NCBI GenBank assembly: GCA_002432715.1
Contig: DJGJ01000018.1
Span: 1-40,407, forward strand
Length of the DNA stretch: 40,407 nucleotides
From: Sphaerochaeta sp. UBA5849
GTDB taxonomy: Bacteria; Spirochaetota; Spirochaetia; Sphaerochaetales; Sphaerochaetaceae
Direction: 5' to 3'
The position numbers were made by a program, and so were the translations under genes. This document shows, piece after piece, positions 24,772 through 32,363 of this stretch (within the stretch, counting starts at the first letter, position 1; every line of letters begins with the position of its first letter). The notes beneath the pieces are model-generated. The model was not told the DNA's origin and did no database searches. It saw only the letters and a list, made by a program, of their open reading frames with translations.

Positions 24772-26538
24772 ATGAAGATACAACTACTCGACCCTTTGGT
24801 AGCCCAACGAATTGCTGCCGGTGAGGTTATTGAACGACCAGCCTCGGTAATGCGGGAACTCTTGGACAACGCCCTTGATGCAGGTGGCAAAACCATTCTT
24901 GCAAGCGTAACCGAGGGGGGGCTTGAACAGATCATGGTCATCGATGACGGCGAAGGCATAGAACGCGAAGACCTTCCGCTGCTGTGTGAAAGCCACGCAA
25001 CCAGCAAGGTGCGCGAACTTGATGATTTGTACCATATCAAGAGCATGGGCTTCCGCGGTGAAGCGTTGTACAGTATAGCAGCAGTATCGAGAATCACCAT
25101 TGCAAGCAGCTATCAAGGCAGCGACCCGTATCAAATCACCATAGACAACGGAAAAAAGGAAGCAGTGCTTCCCGGTGGTCCTCGTACCGGTACCATGGTA
25201 ACCGTGCAAGGGCTGTTCAAGGAACTTCCAGCCAGGCGGCAGTTTCTCAAGCGTCCTTCCACGGAGGCCGCCATGGCAAGATCGGTTCTCCTGGAAAAGG
25301 CCCTGGCTTTCCCCGACCGCGCCTTTCGCTTCATCAGCGACCAGACTGTCCGGGTCGACCTGGTTCCAACAACGAGAAAACAGCGGGTCTTGGACGTCCT
25401 TTCCCTCAATCAGAATATTGTCCCGTCGGAGATGCTGGAGCTGTATGATACAGCAGGCCGCTTCGATTTGTATGCCGTCTGTTCCTCCCCCGCCCTGTCG
25501 AGAAGTGATCGATCATACATCAAAATCTATGTGAACAATCGGCCGGTCGAAGAGTACTCATTGGTGCAGGCGGTCACCTACGGCTATGGTGAGTTGCTTG
25601 CAGGAGGGTCGTTTCCCTACTGCTATCTCTTCATCAATGTCGATCCCACCTTGGTCGATTTCAACATCCACCCCACCAAGCGTGAAGTAAAGCTGCGCAA
25701 CAAGGCGGAGATTCACCACCAGGTGGTGAGCATGATCGCAAGCCAGATCAAGCGAACCATCCCGCGAATGGTGAAACAAGAGTTGGAAGTGGAAGACGCT
25801 CCCTTGCTTGCTCCGATTTACCAAGAAAGACCGAGTTCGCATCAAACCCACCAAGCCGCTGAACGTTCGGGTCGGTATGAGGCTGTCCCGCAGAAAGCCC
25901 CTCCTGACAGCGATTGGTTCCAGAAAGCGCGGGAGCTGCTTGACATGAAGTCTTCACGAAGTACCGAGCGTGAGGATATCTGGGCACAACAGGAAGACGA
26001 CCAGGAATTTGTCTACCTCGGTCAGGCATTCAACCTCTTTCTGGTTGCCCAGAAGAAGGATGACCTCTACCTGGTCGACCAGCATGCAGCCCATGAGCGT
26101 CTGATTTTTGATGAGGTAAGGGAGAAGAAAAACGTCCAACAGTTGATGATTCCCCTCTCCTTCGAGGTGGAACGGGATGTGGATGCCTACTTGTTGGAAA
26201 GCCAGGATGTCTATTTGAATCTTGGCATCAAGTTGGAGCGGACCGAGGACCTGCTTTGGCAGATCACGGCCCTCCCTGCCTTGTACCGGAACATCGAATC
26301 ACAGCTGATAGCCTTCATTCAGAAAACCACCGGTGACAGCCAGGAAGTTGAGAAAGGTCTCTATGCAGTGGTTGCCTGTCATGCTGCGATCAAGGCAGGT
26401 GACAGCATCGACCGAATGATGGCGATTTCTCTCTTGACCAAGGTATTCCAGCTCGATGAGCCCACCTGCCCTCACGGCAGGACGTTCGTAGTACGACTGA
26501 GCAAGGAAGAGCTGATGAAGGCAGTCCAGCGCATCTAG
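24772..26538 (+). CDS. mutL: DNA mismatch repair protein MutL
   Basis: This 588-residue protein has the GHKL ATPase motifs IAAGEVIERPASVMRELLDNALDAG, DDGEGI, SHATSK and GFRGEALYSIAAVS in the first 110 residues. After a variable linker (about 340-420) comes the C-terminal dimerisation/endonuclease domain. The endonuclease signature reads DQHAAHERLIFDE (436-448), and ACHAAIKAG and CPHGR follow, so nicking activity is expected. In the motif DQHA(X)2E(X)4E the last Glu is replaced by Asp (D447). MutL links MutS mismatch recognition to strand incision. No clear ribosome-binding site precedes ATG 24772. No mutS is in the window. The stop overlaps that of the convergent lipoprotein by four bases. 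Confidence 0.95.
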   Translation: MKIQLLDPLVAQRIAAGEVIERPASVMRELLDNALDAGGKTILASVTEGGLEQIMVIDDGEGIEREDLPLLCESHATSKVRELDDLYHIKSMGFRGEALYSIAAVSRITIASSYQGSDPYQITIDNGKKEAVLPGGPRTGTMVTVQGLFKELPARRQFLKRPSTEAAMARSVLLEKALAFPDRAFRFISDQTVRVDLVPTTRKQRVLDVLSLNQNIVPSEMLELYDTAGRFDLYAVCSSPALSRSDRSYIKIYVNNRPVEEYSLVQAVTYGYGELLAGGSFPYCYLFINVDPTLVDFNIHPTKREVKLRNKAEIHHQVVSMIASQIKRTIPRMVKQELEVEDAPLLAPIYQERPSSHQTHQAAERSGRYEAVPQKAPPDSDWFQKARELLDMKSSRSTEREDIWAQQEDDQEFVYLGQAFNLFLVAQKKDDLYLVDQHAAHERLIFDEVREKKNVQQLMIPLSFEVERDVDAYLLESQDVYLNLGIKLERTEDLLWQITALPALYRNIESQLIAFIQKTTGDSQEVEKGLYAVVACHAAIKAGDSIDRMMAISLLTKVFQLDEPTCPHGRTFVVRLSKEELMKAVQRI

Positions 26539-27146
26539 CGGGTGATGGTATACGTGGCGTTTTGTTTTTCTACATACACCACGGCTGTTTCGGCTGTCTC
26601 ATCAATGAAGAAATCAGAGTCGGGTTCCAGCTGGTGGGTGGAAATCAGGGCGCCGCCTCTGTCATACAGGCTCAGCAGGGCTCCTGCTGTCGCAAGGGTG
26701 AGTGTATGGGTCGCCTTATCATACGCAACCAGTTCCTTGAAGGTCGGATAGTCGACTACAAAGACCTCTTCGAGTGTCTGCCCGTCACTACTGAGAATCG
26801 AGAGGCTCCATTGACCTTTGGGAAGCAGCACATCACTGCCCATCGAAAGCGGACCGATGGTATAGGTGCTTCTCTCGTCTGAGCGGGCCTTCACCACCCA
26901 GGAGCTTTTCTGATTGCCGGCAACGACATGAACCTGTTTCTCAGCCGGCTGTCCTGTCAGGGTGAACACAAGCGTCAAAAGCTGCTCCTTCCTGCCCTCT
27001 GCTGGATAGACGTGAATCGCTACGTTTGTTTGCAGGTCTACCAGCGCAAGCTCCTCCCTGCTGCAGGAAGCAAGCAGGAGGAGCAGCAGCAGGAGAAATA
27101 CAGCACTATGCCTGTGTGGCAAGGAAGGACCGCACCGGATTCGCAT
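26535..27146 (-). CDS. lipoprotein of unknown function
   Basis: The product of about 203 residues has a very hydrophobic signal segment (AVFLLLLLLLLASC) whose lipobox LASC gives a lipidated Cys at about residue 28. The mature part reads like an all-beta domain (VAIHVYPAEGRKEQLLTLVFTLTG, WSLSILSSDGQTLEEVFVVDY), ending with YVEKQNATYTITR. I do not recognise a family. The start is uncertain: ATG 27146 (or 27152) lies inside the end of the acyltransferase gene without a good ribosome-binding site, overlapping it by about 41 bases. It is the last gene of a three-gene minus-strand operon. Confidence 0.6.
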   Translation of the reverse strand: MRIRCGPSLPHRHSAVFLLLLLLLLASCSREELALVDLQTNVAIHVYPAEGRKEQLLTLVFTLTGQPAEKQVHVVAGNQKSSWVVKARSDERSTYTIGPLSMGSDVLLPKGQWSLSILSSDGQTLEEVFVVDYPTFKELVAYDKATHTLTLATAGALLSLYDRGGALISTHQLEPDSDFFIDETAETAVVYVEKQNATYTITR

Positions 27147-28239
27147 ATGCATTGAGCGCGTAGAGTCTGACATCCTCCCGTGCACCCTTGAACCGATAGA
27201 GGAAGGCCTCACTATCGAAATCCTGATACGACGGGGCAAACATGTCAGTACCCTCCAGATAGTCATAGGCAAACAAATTGGTTGGCCACAGCTTATAGAG
27301 CTGGTGGATTTGCCGGTCGATTAGCCGGGCAACCTGGTCGGAATTCTCAAAGTCGCCTTGCAGGGGCTTGCCGAAGGCGATGTGTACGTTGCCCTTGTAT
27401 CCTTTCATCCCCCGGGAGATGGAGATGAGGTCCTCATATCGTTTCTTGGTGTGTTCACCGCTTTTTATGCGTGCAACTTCCTCTCCCGCCTTAAGGAGAT
27501 CGCATGGATCATATTCATAACTTACAGCCACGGGAACGATGCGGCAGCTGTTCACCACGTCACTGAACCTTCGACCCTTCGATTTCTGGGAGAGATGCAA
27601 CATTTTTATGATGGCAGGTGTGGTGACATCAAGTCCATCTTTGGCACGACCGCTTTTCTGGGCGACCCAGATGGACTTGTTCTCCTCAGTGATCAATTCA
27701 ACAAAGTAGGAGCTCAAGCGGATGGACTCCAGATACTTCTCACGCATGGGAAGAGTTCTTTTGACAGTCACCCCGCCGTTGAGCTTGAAGAGATCGGTGA
27801 TAAACTGATTGGTCAGCAGATTGTCTCCGATAGCCATCTCGCACAGCATACGGTCGCCTTGGAGCAGAGCCATGTCGATCAAGGCGCAGTCAAGCACGAT
27901 ATCCCGATGATTGCTCATGAACAAGTAGGAAGTATCCTTTTTGGTATGCTCGGTACCACTATAGGTAAACGCATGCATACTCTTTTGGATGATTGCAGGT
28001 AAAAAAATACCTGCGGCGATATGCCGCTGAAAATCATCGTAGGTTTCGACTTTTTCCAGAATCCCGGCAATATACGCCGCGCTTTGGGCAAGCTTTTTCT
28101 GTTGCTCGGCGGTTTCGGCAGGCCCCAGCGATGCCAGAATCTTATAAATGGCATCCTTGTTCTCCAGAATGCGAGTTATGGCGTCGCGGACATCCTGCCC
28201 CCGGTAGGGAGCGATATCCTTATACTTGGTAATTTCCAT
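27106..28239 (-). CDS. PlsC-like glycerolipid acyltransferase
   Basis: This 377-residue protein of the PlsC/PlsB acyltransferase superfamily shows the catalytic HxxxxD box in LFMSNHRDIVLDCALI (about residues 106-121). Downstream blocks include GGVTVKRTL, SIWVAQKSGRAKDG (block III) and RIVPVAVSYEYDPCD (block IV). These enzymes move a fatty acyl group from acyl-CoA or acyl-ACP to (lyso)glycerolipid. The family member here is longer than PlsC (about 240) and shorter than PlsB. An N-terminal helical extension precedes the box. The ATG is three bases after the stop of the dihydroorotate-dehydrogenase-like gene, with AAAGGG within that gene's last codons, so they form one operon. Confidence 0.75.
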   Translation of the reverse strand: MEITKYKDIAPYRGQDVRDAITRILENKDAIYKILASLGPAETAEQQKKLAQSAAYIAGILEKVETYDDFQRHIAAGIFLPAIIQKSMHAFTYSGTEHTKKDTSYLFMSNHRDIVLDCALIDMALLQGDRMLCEMAIGDNLLTNQFITDLFKLNGGVTVKRTLPMREKYLESIRLSSYFVELITEENKSIWVAQKSGRAKDGLDVTTPAIIKMLHLSQKSKGRRFSDVVNSCRIVPVAVSYEYDPCDLLKAGEEVARIKSGEHTKKRYEDLISISRGMKGYKGNVHIAFGKPLQGDFENSDQVARLIDRQIHQLYKLWPTNLFAYDYLEGTDMFAPSYQDFDSEAFLYRFKGAREDVRLYALNAYANPVRSFLATQA

Positions 28240-28242
28240 GGC

Positions 28243-29235
28243 TCAACCCTTTTGTGCATCCAGAATTGACTTCATATACTGCACGCGTTCCCACTTGGCT
28301 GGATCGGGCATACGCTCCTGTGCGAGTTTTCCATTGAAGTCAGAAATCATGGAGTAGGAGTGTGAATCCATCCATTGTGCAAGCTCCGACTCTATTTTGG
28401 CTACCGCAGAGAGTCCCTGTTTGAGAAGCACCGAGCACAGCTGAACGGCCTTGGCCCCGGCAAGCAACTGCTTGACTACAGTACTGCCGCTATGAATACC
28501 TGTGGATGCGCAAATATCGTAGCGAACCTCGTCGCTCATCAATGCGGTCCACCTCAGAGAAAGTGCATATTCATCCTTGCTGCTGAGCATGTGGGCTGGC
28601 ACCAAGGAGAGTTTTTCAATATCGATGTCGGGGCTGTAGAATCTATTGAAGAGAACCACTCCATCGATGGAAAGTTCGTCGAAACGGCGGAGCATGTTTG
28701 CAAGGGATGAAAAGGCAGGCCCCATCTTCAGGCTCAACGGAAGCTTGATCTGCTTTCGGGCGGCCTTGACCAGAGAGAAATACTCTTTCTCAATGGCCGC
28801 ACCATCGACCTCCACATCGGCGGCAACCACATAGTGGTTGAGCTCGATGGCATCGGCGCCGCAGGCGGCGAAGCGATTGGCATATTCAATCCAGCTGCCG
28901 CTCTGGCGACAGTTGATGGATGCGATCACAGGAATCTCCAATGCCTGTTTTGCGTCTTCAAGCAGGGTCAGATATGCATCGATATGACGCTCCATGCTTG
29001 CACTCTTTACAAAGCCGTACGCATCAGCATGGGCCAGGTAGTCTTGCGCCCCGTCAACGGCAGAGTCGCTGTCCAATTCGATCTGTTCCTCAAAAATGGA
29101 TTTTAAAACCACAGCGGAGAGACCTGCGTCTTCACAGCGCTTGAGGTTGTCCAACGACGCGGTCAGGGGGCTGCTTCCTGCAATAAGGGGGTTCTTCAGT
29201 TTTAATCCAAGATATGATGTAGACAGGTCTGCCAT
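28243..29235 (-). CDS. dihydroorotate dehydrogenase-like FMN protein
   Basis: This 330-residue TIM-barrel flavoprotein opens with the DHOD-family STSYLGLKLKNPLIAGSSPLT. Later segments include PVIASINC, CGADAIELNHY, LPLSLKMGP and the FMN-phosphate region ASTGIHSGSTVVKQLLAGAKAVQLCSVLL. It belongs to the 'DHOD-like' group that lies outside the true PyrD proteins and whose electron acceptor and substrate are not established. The usual catalytic Cys/Ser loop is not clearly conserved, reading NHYVVAADVEV. GAGGAG lies six bases before the ATG. It leads the operon with the acyltransferase and a lipoprotein. A pyrimidine role is possible but unproven, as no other pyr gene is near. Confidence 0.7.
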   Translation of the reverse strand: MADLSTSYLGLKLKNPLIAGSSPLTASLDNLKRCEDAGLSAVVLKSIFEEQIELDSDSAVDGAQDYLAHADAYGFVKSASMERHIDAYLTLLEDAKQALEIPVIASINCRQSGSWIEYANRFAACGADAIELNHYVVAADVEVDGAAIEKEYFSLVKAARKQIKLPLSLKMGPAFSSLANMLRRFDELSIDGVVLFNRFYSPDIDIEKLSLVPAHMLSSKDEYALSLRWTALMSDEVRYDICASTGIHSGSTVVKQLLAGAKAVQLCSVLLKQGLSAVAKIESELAQWMDSHSYSMISDFNGKLAQERMPDPAKWERVQYMKSILDAQKG

Positions 29236-29339
29236 GCTTTTCTCCTCAACTCGTACAACTAAGCAGTGCCCTCCGGCACAGTCGGAACAACTATACCATG
29301 AATATGACTTTTTCTCCAGTCAACTTGGCATCCGAGCAT

Positions 29340-29366
29340 AAAAAATGGGTGCCCGAAGGACACCCA
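29340..29366 (-). terminator. terminator of the serA-serC-lrp operon
   Basis: Read on minus, TGGGTGTCC-TTCG-GGCACCCA (29366-29346) forms a stem with one bulged base and a stable TTCG loop, followed by six T (29345-29340). It lies about 20 bases after the Lrp-family stop at 29386. Confidence 0.8.
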
Positions 29367-29385
29367 CACGAAAAGGTACACCCAT

Positions 29386-29841
29386 CTACAGGATATAGGG
29401 AATCTTGAAATTATGGGATTGATAGACAACAAAGGTTTCAACTTCGGAAATTTCGCTGATCTTATCAAGTTCAAACTTGAAAAAATCGAGCAGGCTCAAG
29501 CCCTCTTCCTCGCTGAGCACCAATTGGACGATAAGATCGTAGCGACCGGTAACCACGGCAGCAGAGATGACGCCTCGCAGTTCAGAAAACTCCTTGGCTT
29601 TCCGTTCCAGATCCAGTGTTTTTAGTTTCACGCCCATCATCACGACCTGAAGCCCCGGAATGGTTTCAGGGTTGATCAGGCCGGATATCTGGAGCACCCC
29701 CTCATCAATCAATTTATTGACCCGTGAGCGAACGGTATTCTCTGTGATGCTCAGCTCTTCAGCGATGGCACTGAACGGTTTTCGCCCATCACACAGCTGT
29801 CTGATAATCGCCTTGTTCGTCTCGTCCATCTTTACTTTCAT
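29386..29841 (-). CDS. Lrp/AsnC-family transcription regulator
   Basis: This 151-residue protein has an N-terminal winged helix-turn-helix (DETNKAIIRQLCDGRKPFSAIAEELSITENTVRSRVNKLIDEGVLQ) and a C-terminal RAM ligand-binding domain. The RAM domain includes VVTGRYDLIVQLVLSEEE and VETFVVYQS. Such proteins form octamers or higher discs and sense amino acids. It starts six bases after the serC stop in the serA-serC operon, so it most likely senses serine or a related amino acid and regulates its own operon. A candidate operator, ATTTTGT-N12-ACAAAAT, lies upstream of serA (31901-31926). The effector is inferred from context only. Confidence 0.85.
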   Translation of the reverse strand: MKVKMDETNKAIIRQLCDGRKPFSAIAEELSITENTVRSRVNKLIDEGVLQISGLINPETIPGLQVVMMGVKLKTLDLERKAKEFSELRGVISAAVVTGRYDLIVQLVLSEEEGLSLLDFFKFELDKISEISEVETFVVYQSHNFKIPYIL

Positions 29842-29847
29842 GTCTTA

Positions 29848-30930
29848 TCACCCATTTTTCCTTTCGAAGTCCTTCATGAACTGAGCAAGCGCTACTGCAT
29901 CCTCTACAGGCAGTGCATTGTACAGGCTTGCACGCAACCCTCCAACGGATCGGTGGCCCTTCAGTCCAAGCATCCCCAGCTTCTTGGCTTCCCCAAGGAA
30001 TTTCTCTTCCAGCTCTTCACTGGGCAGACGGAACACAAGGTTCATCTTCGAGCGGAAAGCAGGATCGACCGGGCTATGGAAGAAGGAAGAGGAGTCGATG
30101 ACATCATAGATAAGCTTGCTCTTTTGGTCAGCGCGCTTTTGCATGCCGACGGTGCCTCCATTTGCCTTGATCCACTCAAGAACGAGCTTCACGGCCCAGA
30201 TGGCGAAAACAGGTGGAGTGTTGTAGAGCCCCTTCTCCTTGCTGTGCAGACTATAGTCCATATATGCAGTGAGATTGGTGTTCTGTCTCTCAAGCATGGA
30301 TTTCTTCATGATGATGAAAGTAGCTCCTGCAGGACCAAGATTCTTCTGGACACCGCCATAAATCATGGAAAACTTATCCACGGGAACCGGCCGACTGAAA
30401 ATATCACTGGACATATCGGCAATGAGAGGAACAGAGCCGGTATCCGGCCAGTCCTGCCACTCGATGCCCCCGATGGTCTCATTCGAGCAGAGATAGAGAT
30501 AGCTGGAATCCTTGCTCGGCTTGACGGTCTTCGGATCGGGAAGCGATGTATACTTGTTGGCCTTGCCGTCATAGTAATAGTTCACGTTGCCAAGCTTTGC
30601 AGCATCATCGGCAGCCTTGTTGGACCAGGTACCGCTTCTGATGTAATCGGCTACAGTCCCGGGGCGGAGGAAGTTCATCGGAATCATGGTGAACTGCAGC
30701 GTCGCGCCGCCGCCGAGGAAATAGACATCGTACTCGTCGCTGATGCCAAGCAACTCCTTGAAAAGGGCAAGGCACTCATCGTACATATCCTCGAACATGC
30801 CACCGCGGTGACTTGCTTCTATCATGGACAACCCTTGGCCGTTGTATTCAACCATTTGGTCACGAAGCTTCTCCAACACCTCCACCGGCATTACCGAGGG
30901 GCCTGCAAAATAATTCTTTTTGCGTTCCAT
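29848..30930 (-). CDS. serC: phosphoserine aminotransferase SerC
   Basis: This 360-residue PLP enzyme of the class V aminotransferase type is of normal SerC length. It opens with the family N-terminus KNYFAGPSVMPVEVLEKL. The PLP-lysine lies in MIYGGVQKNLGPAG (Lys in the QKN motif). The C-terminal SVGGLRASLYNALP holds the phosphate-binding Arg. It converts 3-phosphohydroxypyruvate and glutamate to phosphoserine in serine synthesis. Its ATG overlaps the serA stop by one base in a TGATG, the usual sign of coupled translation. The Lrp-type regulator gene follows. No serB phosphatase is present in the window. Confidence 0.9.
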   Translation of the reverse strand: MERKKNYFAGPSVMPVEVLEKLRDQMVEYNGQGLSMIEASHRGGMFEDMYDECLALFKELLGISDEYDVYFLGGGATLQFTMIPMNFLRPGTVADYIRSGTWSNKAADDAAKLGNVNYYYDGKANKYTSLPDPKTVKPSKDSSYLYLCSNETIGGIEWQDWPDTGSVPLIADMSSDIFSRPVPVDKFSMIYGGVQKNLGPAGATFIIMKKSMLERQNTNLTAYMDYSLHSKEKGLYNTPPVFAIWAVKLVLEWIKANGGTVGMQKRADQKSKLIYDVIDSSSFFHSPVDPAFRSKMNLVFRLPSEELEEKFLGEAKKLGMLGLKGHRSVGGLRASLYNALPVEDAVALAQFMKDFERKNG

Positions 30931-31814
30931 CAGATTTTTCCTCCCTTCTTCAACTCATCCATGATTTCACATACCTCATCGCTGATACGGCCGAGGTTCT
31001 CTTCACTATTGGCACCGGCATGCGGGGTGAGCGTCACGTGCTCTGCCTTGAGAATCGGGTAGTCTTCAGCAGGGGGGTCGGTAGGATACACATCGGTGCA
31101 GTACCAAGCGACAGTTCCCTTCTCAAGGGCTGCAACCATGTCGGCGGCATCCACACACAGAGCCCTTCCGGTGTTGATGACCACTGGTTGCTTTTTGCAG
31201 TGGGAGATCAGTTTCTCGTTCACCATGCCCCGAGTCTCATCGGTCAAGGGAAGGTGCAACGAGATGTAATCTGCATCGGCTACCGCTTCCTCAGCAGTGG
31301 GAACCATGCGGGCCAGAGGAGAGGAAGAGACATACTTGTCATACGCCACGACAGTCATGCCGAAAGCCTTTGCACGTTCGGCAACCTTGGAAGCAATATT
31401 GCCGATGCCAAAAAGGCAGAGAGTCTTTCCGTACAGCTCGGTGCGTTTGAGGTCCTTAAGCCATTGGCCGCTCTTCATGCCATTGTGGTAGGCAACCAGA
31501 TTGTTCGGGGTGCTCAACATCAGGGCGAATGCAAGTTCCGCTACGGCAATCGCAGAAGATTTGGGAGTGTTGCGAACAATGATCCCCTTGCTTTCTGCAT
31601 AGGCCTTGTCAATGTTGTCGATCCCGACTCCACCACGAATGATCAACTTCAGATTCGGCGCTTGGTCGATATACTCTTTGGTGCACTTGGTTTTGCTGCG
31701 CACCAGCACGACATGAGCCTCACCCAGACGGTTCTTGTCCGTAGTAACTTCGCCGAACGGCTTGAGCTTTTGTGGAAGTGAAGCATCAAAGGCATCAGAA
31801 ATCAGAATTAGCAT
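30930..31814 (-). CDS. serA: D-3-phosphoglycerate dehydrogenase, short form
   Basis: This 294-residue D-isomer-specific 2-hydroxyacid dehydrogenase has the NAD-binding CLFGIGNIASKVAERAKAFG, catalytic Arg region IIRGGVGIDNID, NTGRALCVD, and catalytic His in LTPHAGANSEEN. The third glycine of the GxGxxG fingerprint is Ala here. There is no C-terminal ACT or intervening domain, so serine feedback by the classical ACT route is not expected; control may instead be by the operon's Lrp regulator. ATG 31814 gives the normal N-terminus MLILISDAFD; the 26-codon extension to 31892 runs through the promoter. The operon with serC supports the serine-pathway assignment. Confidence 0.85.
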   Translation of the reverse strand: MLILISDAFDASLPQKLKPFGEVTTDKNRLGEAHVVLVRSKTKCTKEYIDQAPNLKLIIRGGVGIDNIDKAYAESKGIIVRNTPKSSAIAVAELAFALMLSTPNNLVAYHNGMKSGQWLKDLKRTELYGKTLCLFGIGNIASKVAERAKAFGMTVVAYDKYVSSSPLARMVPTAEEAVADADYISLHLPLTDETRGMVNEKLISHCKKQPVVINTGRALCVDAADMVAALEKGTVAWYCTDVYPTDPPAEDYPILKAEHVTLTPHAGANSEENLGRISDEVCEIMDELKKGGKI

Positions 31815-31880
31815 GGCGTTACTTTCCTCTCTTTGCGGTTTGCCAAGGGGCATGGACCCCTTGAACATTTGTCTGGAGTA

Positions 31881-31926
31881 AGTGTACACCAAAAATATGC
31901 ATTTTGTCTAATTTATTTTACAAAAT
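31881..31926 (-). promoter_or_regulatory. serA promoter with candidate Lrp-type operator
   Basis: On minus, a -35 TAGACA (31910-31905, five of six) and -10 TACACT (31886-31881) are 18 bases apart. An inverted repeat ATTTTGT-N12-ACAAAAT (31901-31926), AT-rich like Lrp-family sites, overlaps the -35. It could serve the Lrp-type regulator encoded at the end of the operon. Confidence 0.45.
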
Positions 31927-32026
31927 ATGACGTATTAATAAAAATTAGGGGTAAATGTTTCCGGATAGGAAGAATTGATAGAGTGCCAGAGTAAAATTTG
32001 ATGGTTGAACATCCCAAGAATGAGAA

Positions 32027-32047
32027 AACCGCCGGAGACCGGCGGTT
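32027..32047 (-). terminator. intrinsic terminator after rpsU
   Basis: On minus, a 9-bp stem AACCGCCGG/CCGGCGGTT with a 3-base loop is followed by TTTTCTCATTCTT. It begins ten bases after the rpsU stop at 32058. Confidence 0.8.
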
Positions 32048-32057
32048 GACCTATCCA

Positions 32058-32267
32058 TTATAAGCCTTTTGAGCCATGGAGCTTGCGCACCTTCTTCATC
32101 TGCTTGCGAGCAAGAGCTTTCTTCTTCCTGTTAAGGATGGTGGAGGGCTTTTCAAAGTACTCCCGCTTTTTCCATTCACGGATGATGCCTTCTTTCTCAA
32201 CCATGCGCTTAAAACGCTTGATCGACTTTTCAAGAGGTTCATTGTCGTCTACTTTTACGTATGCCAT
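32058..32267 (-). CDS. rpsU: 30S ribosomal protein bS21
   Basis: This 69-residue basic protein matches bS21 throughout. It opens MAYVKVDDNEPLEKSIKRFK, continues REWKKREYFEKPS, and has a Lys/Arg-rich C-terminal helix. bS21 is a small-subunit protein near the anti-Shine-Dalgarno region that helps translation initiation. A purine-rich AAGGGGGGTGAT lies about ten bases before the ATG. It has its own terminator (32027-32047). It follows recJ on the same strand at 96 bases; a TTGACA (32350-32345 on minus) in the gap may be a -35, but no matching -10 is clear. Confidence 0.9.
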   Translation of the reverse strand: MAYVKVDDNEPLEKSIKRFKRMVEKEGIIREWKKREYFEKPSTILNRKKKALARKQMKKVRKLHGSKGL

Positions 32268-32363
32268 ATATTAATTAATCACCCCCCTTCCCGATTACTG
32301 GGTTCATTTTCACCTGCATTAGAGTGCCCGAAACAAGGGCTCTGTGTCAAGTACACACGCTCT

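Noticed and set aside
29953..31781. Long plus-strand open frames (369 and 322 codons)
   Set aside because: They are shadows of serC and serA on the minus strand, which carry all expected catalytic motifs.
32310..32350. Possible recJ terminator / rpsU promoter in the 96-base gap
   Set aside because: The GCCC/GGGC hairpin has no T-tail, and the TTGACA has no -10 at an acceptable distance.
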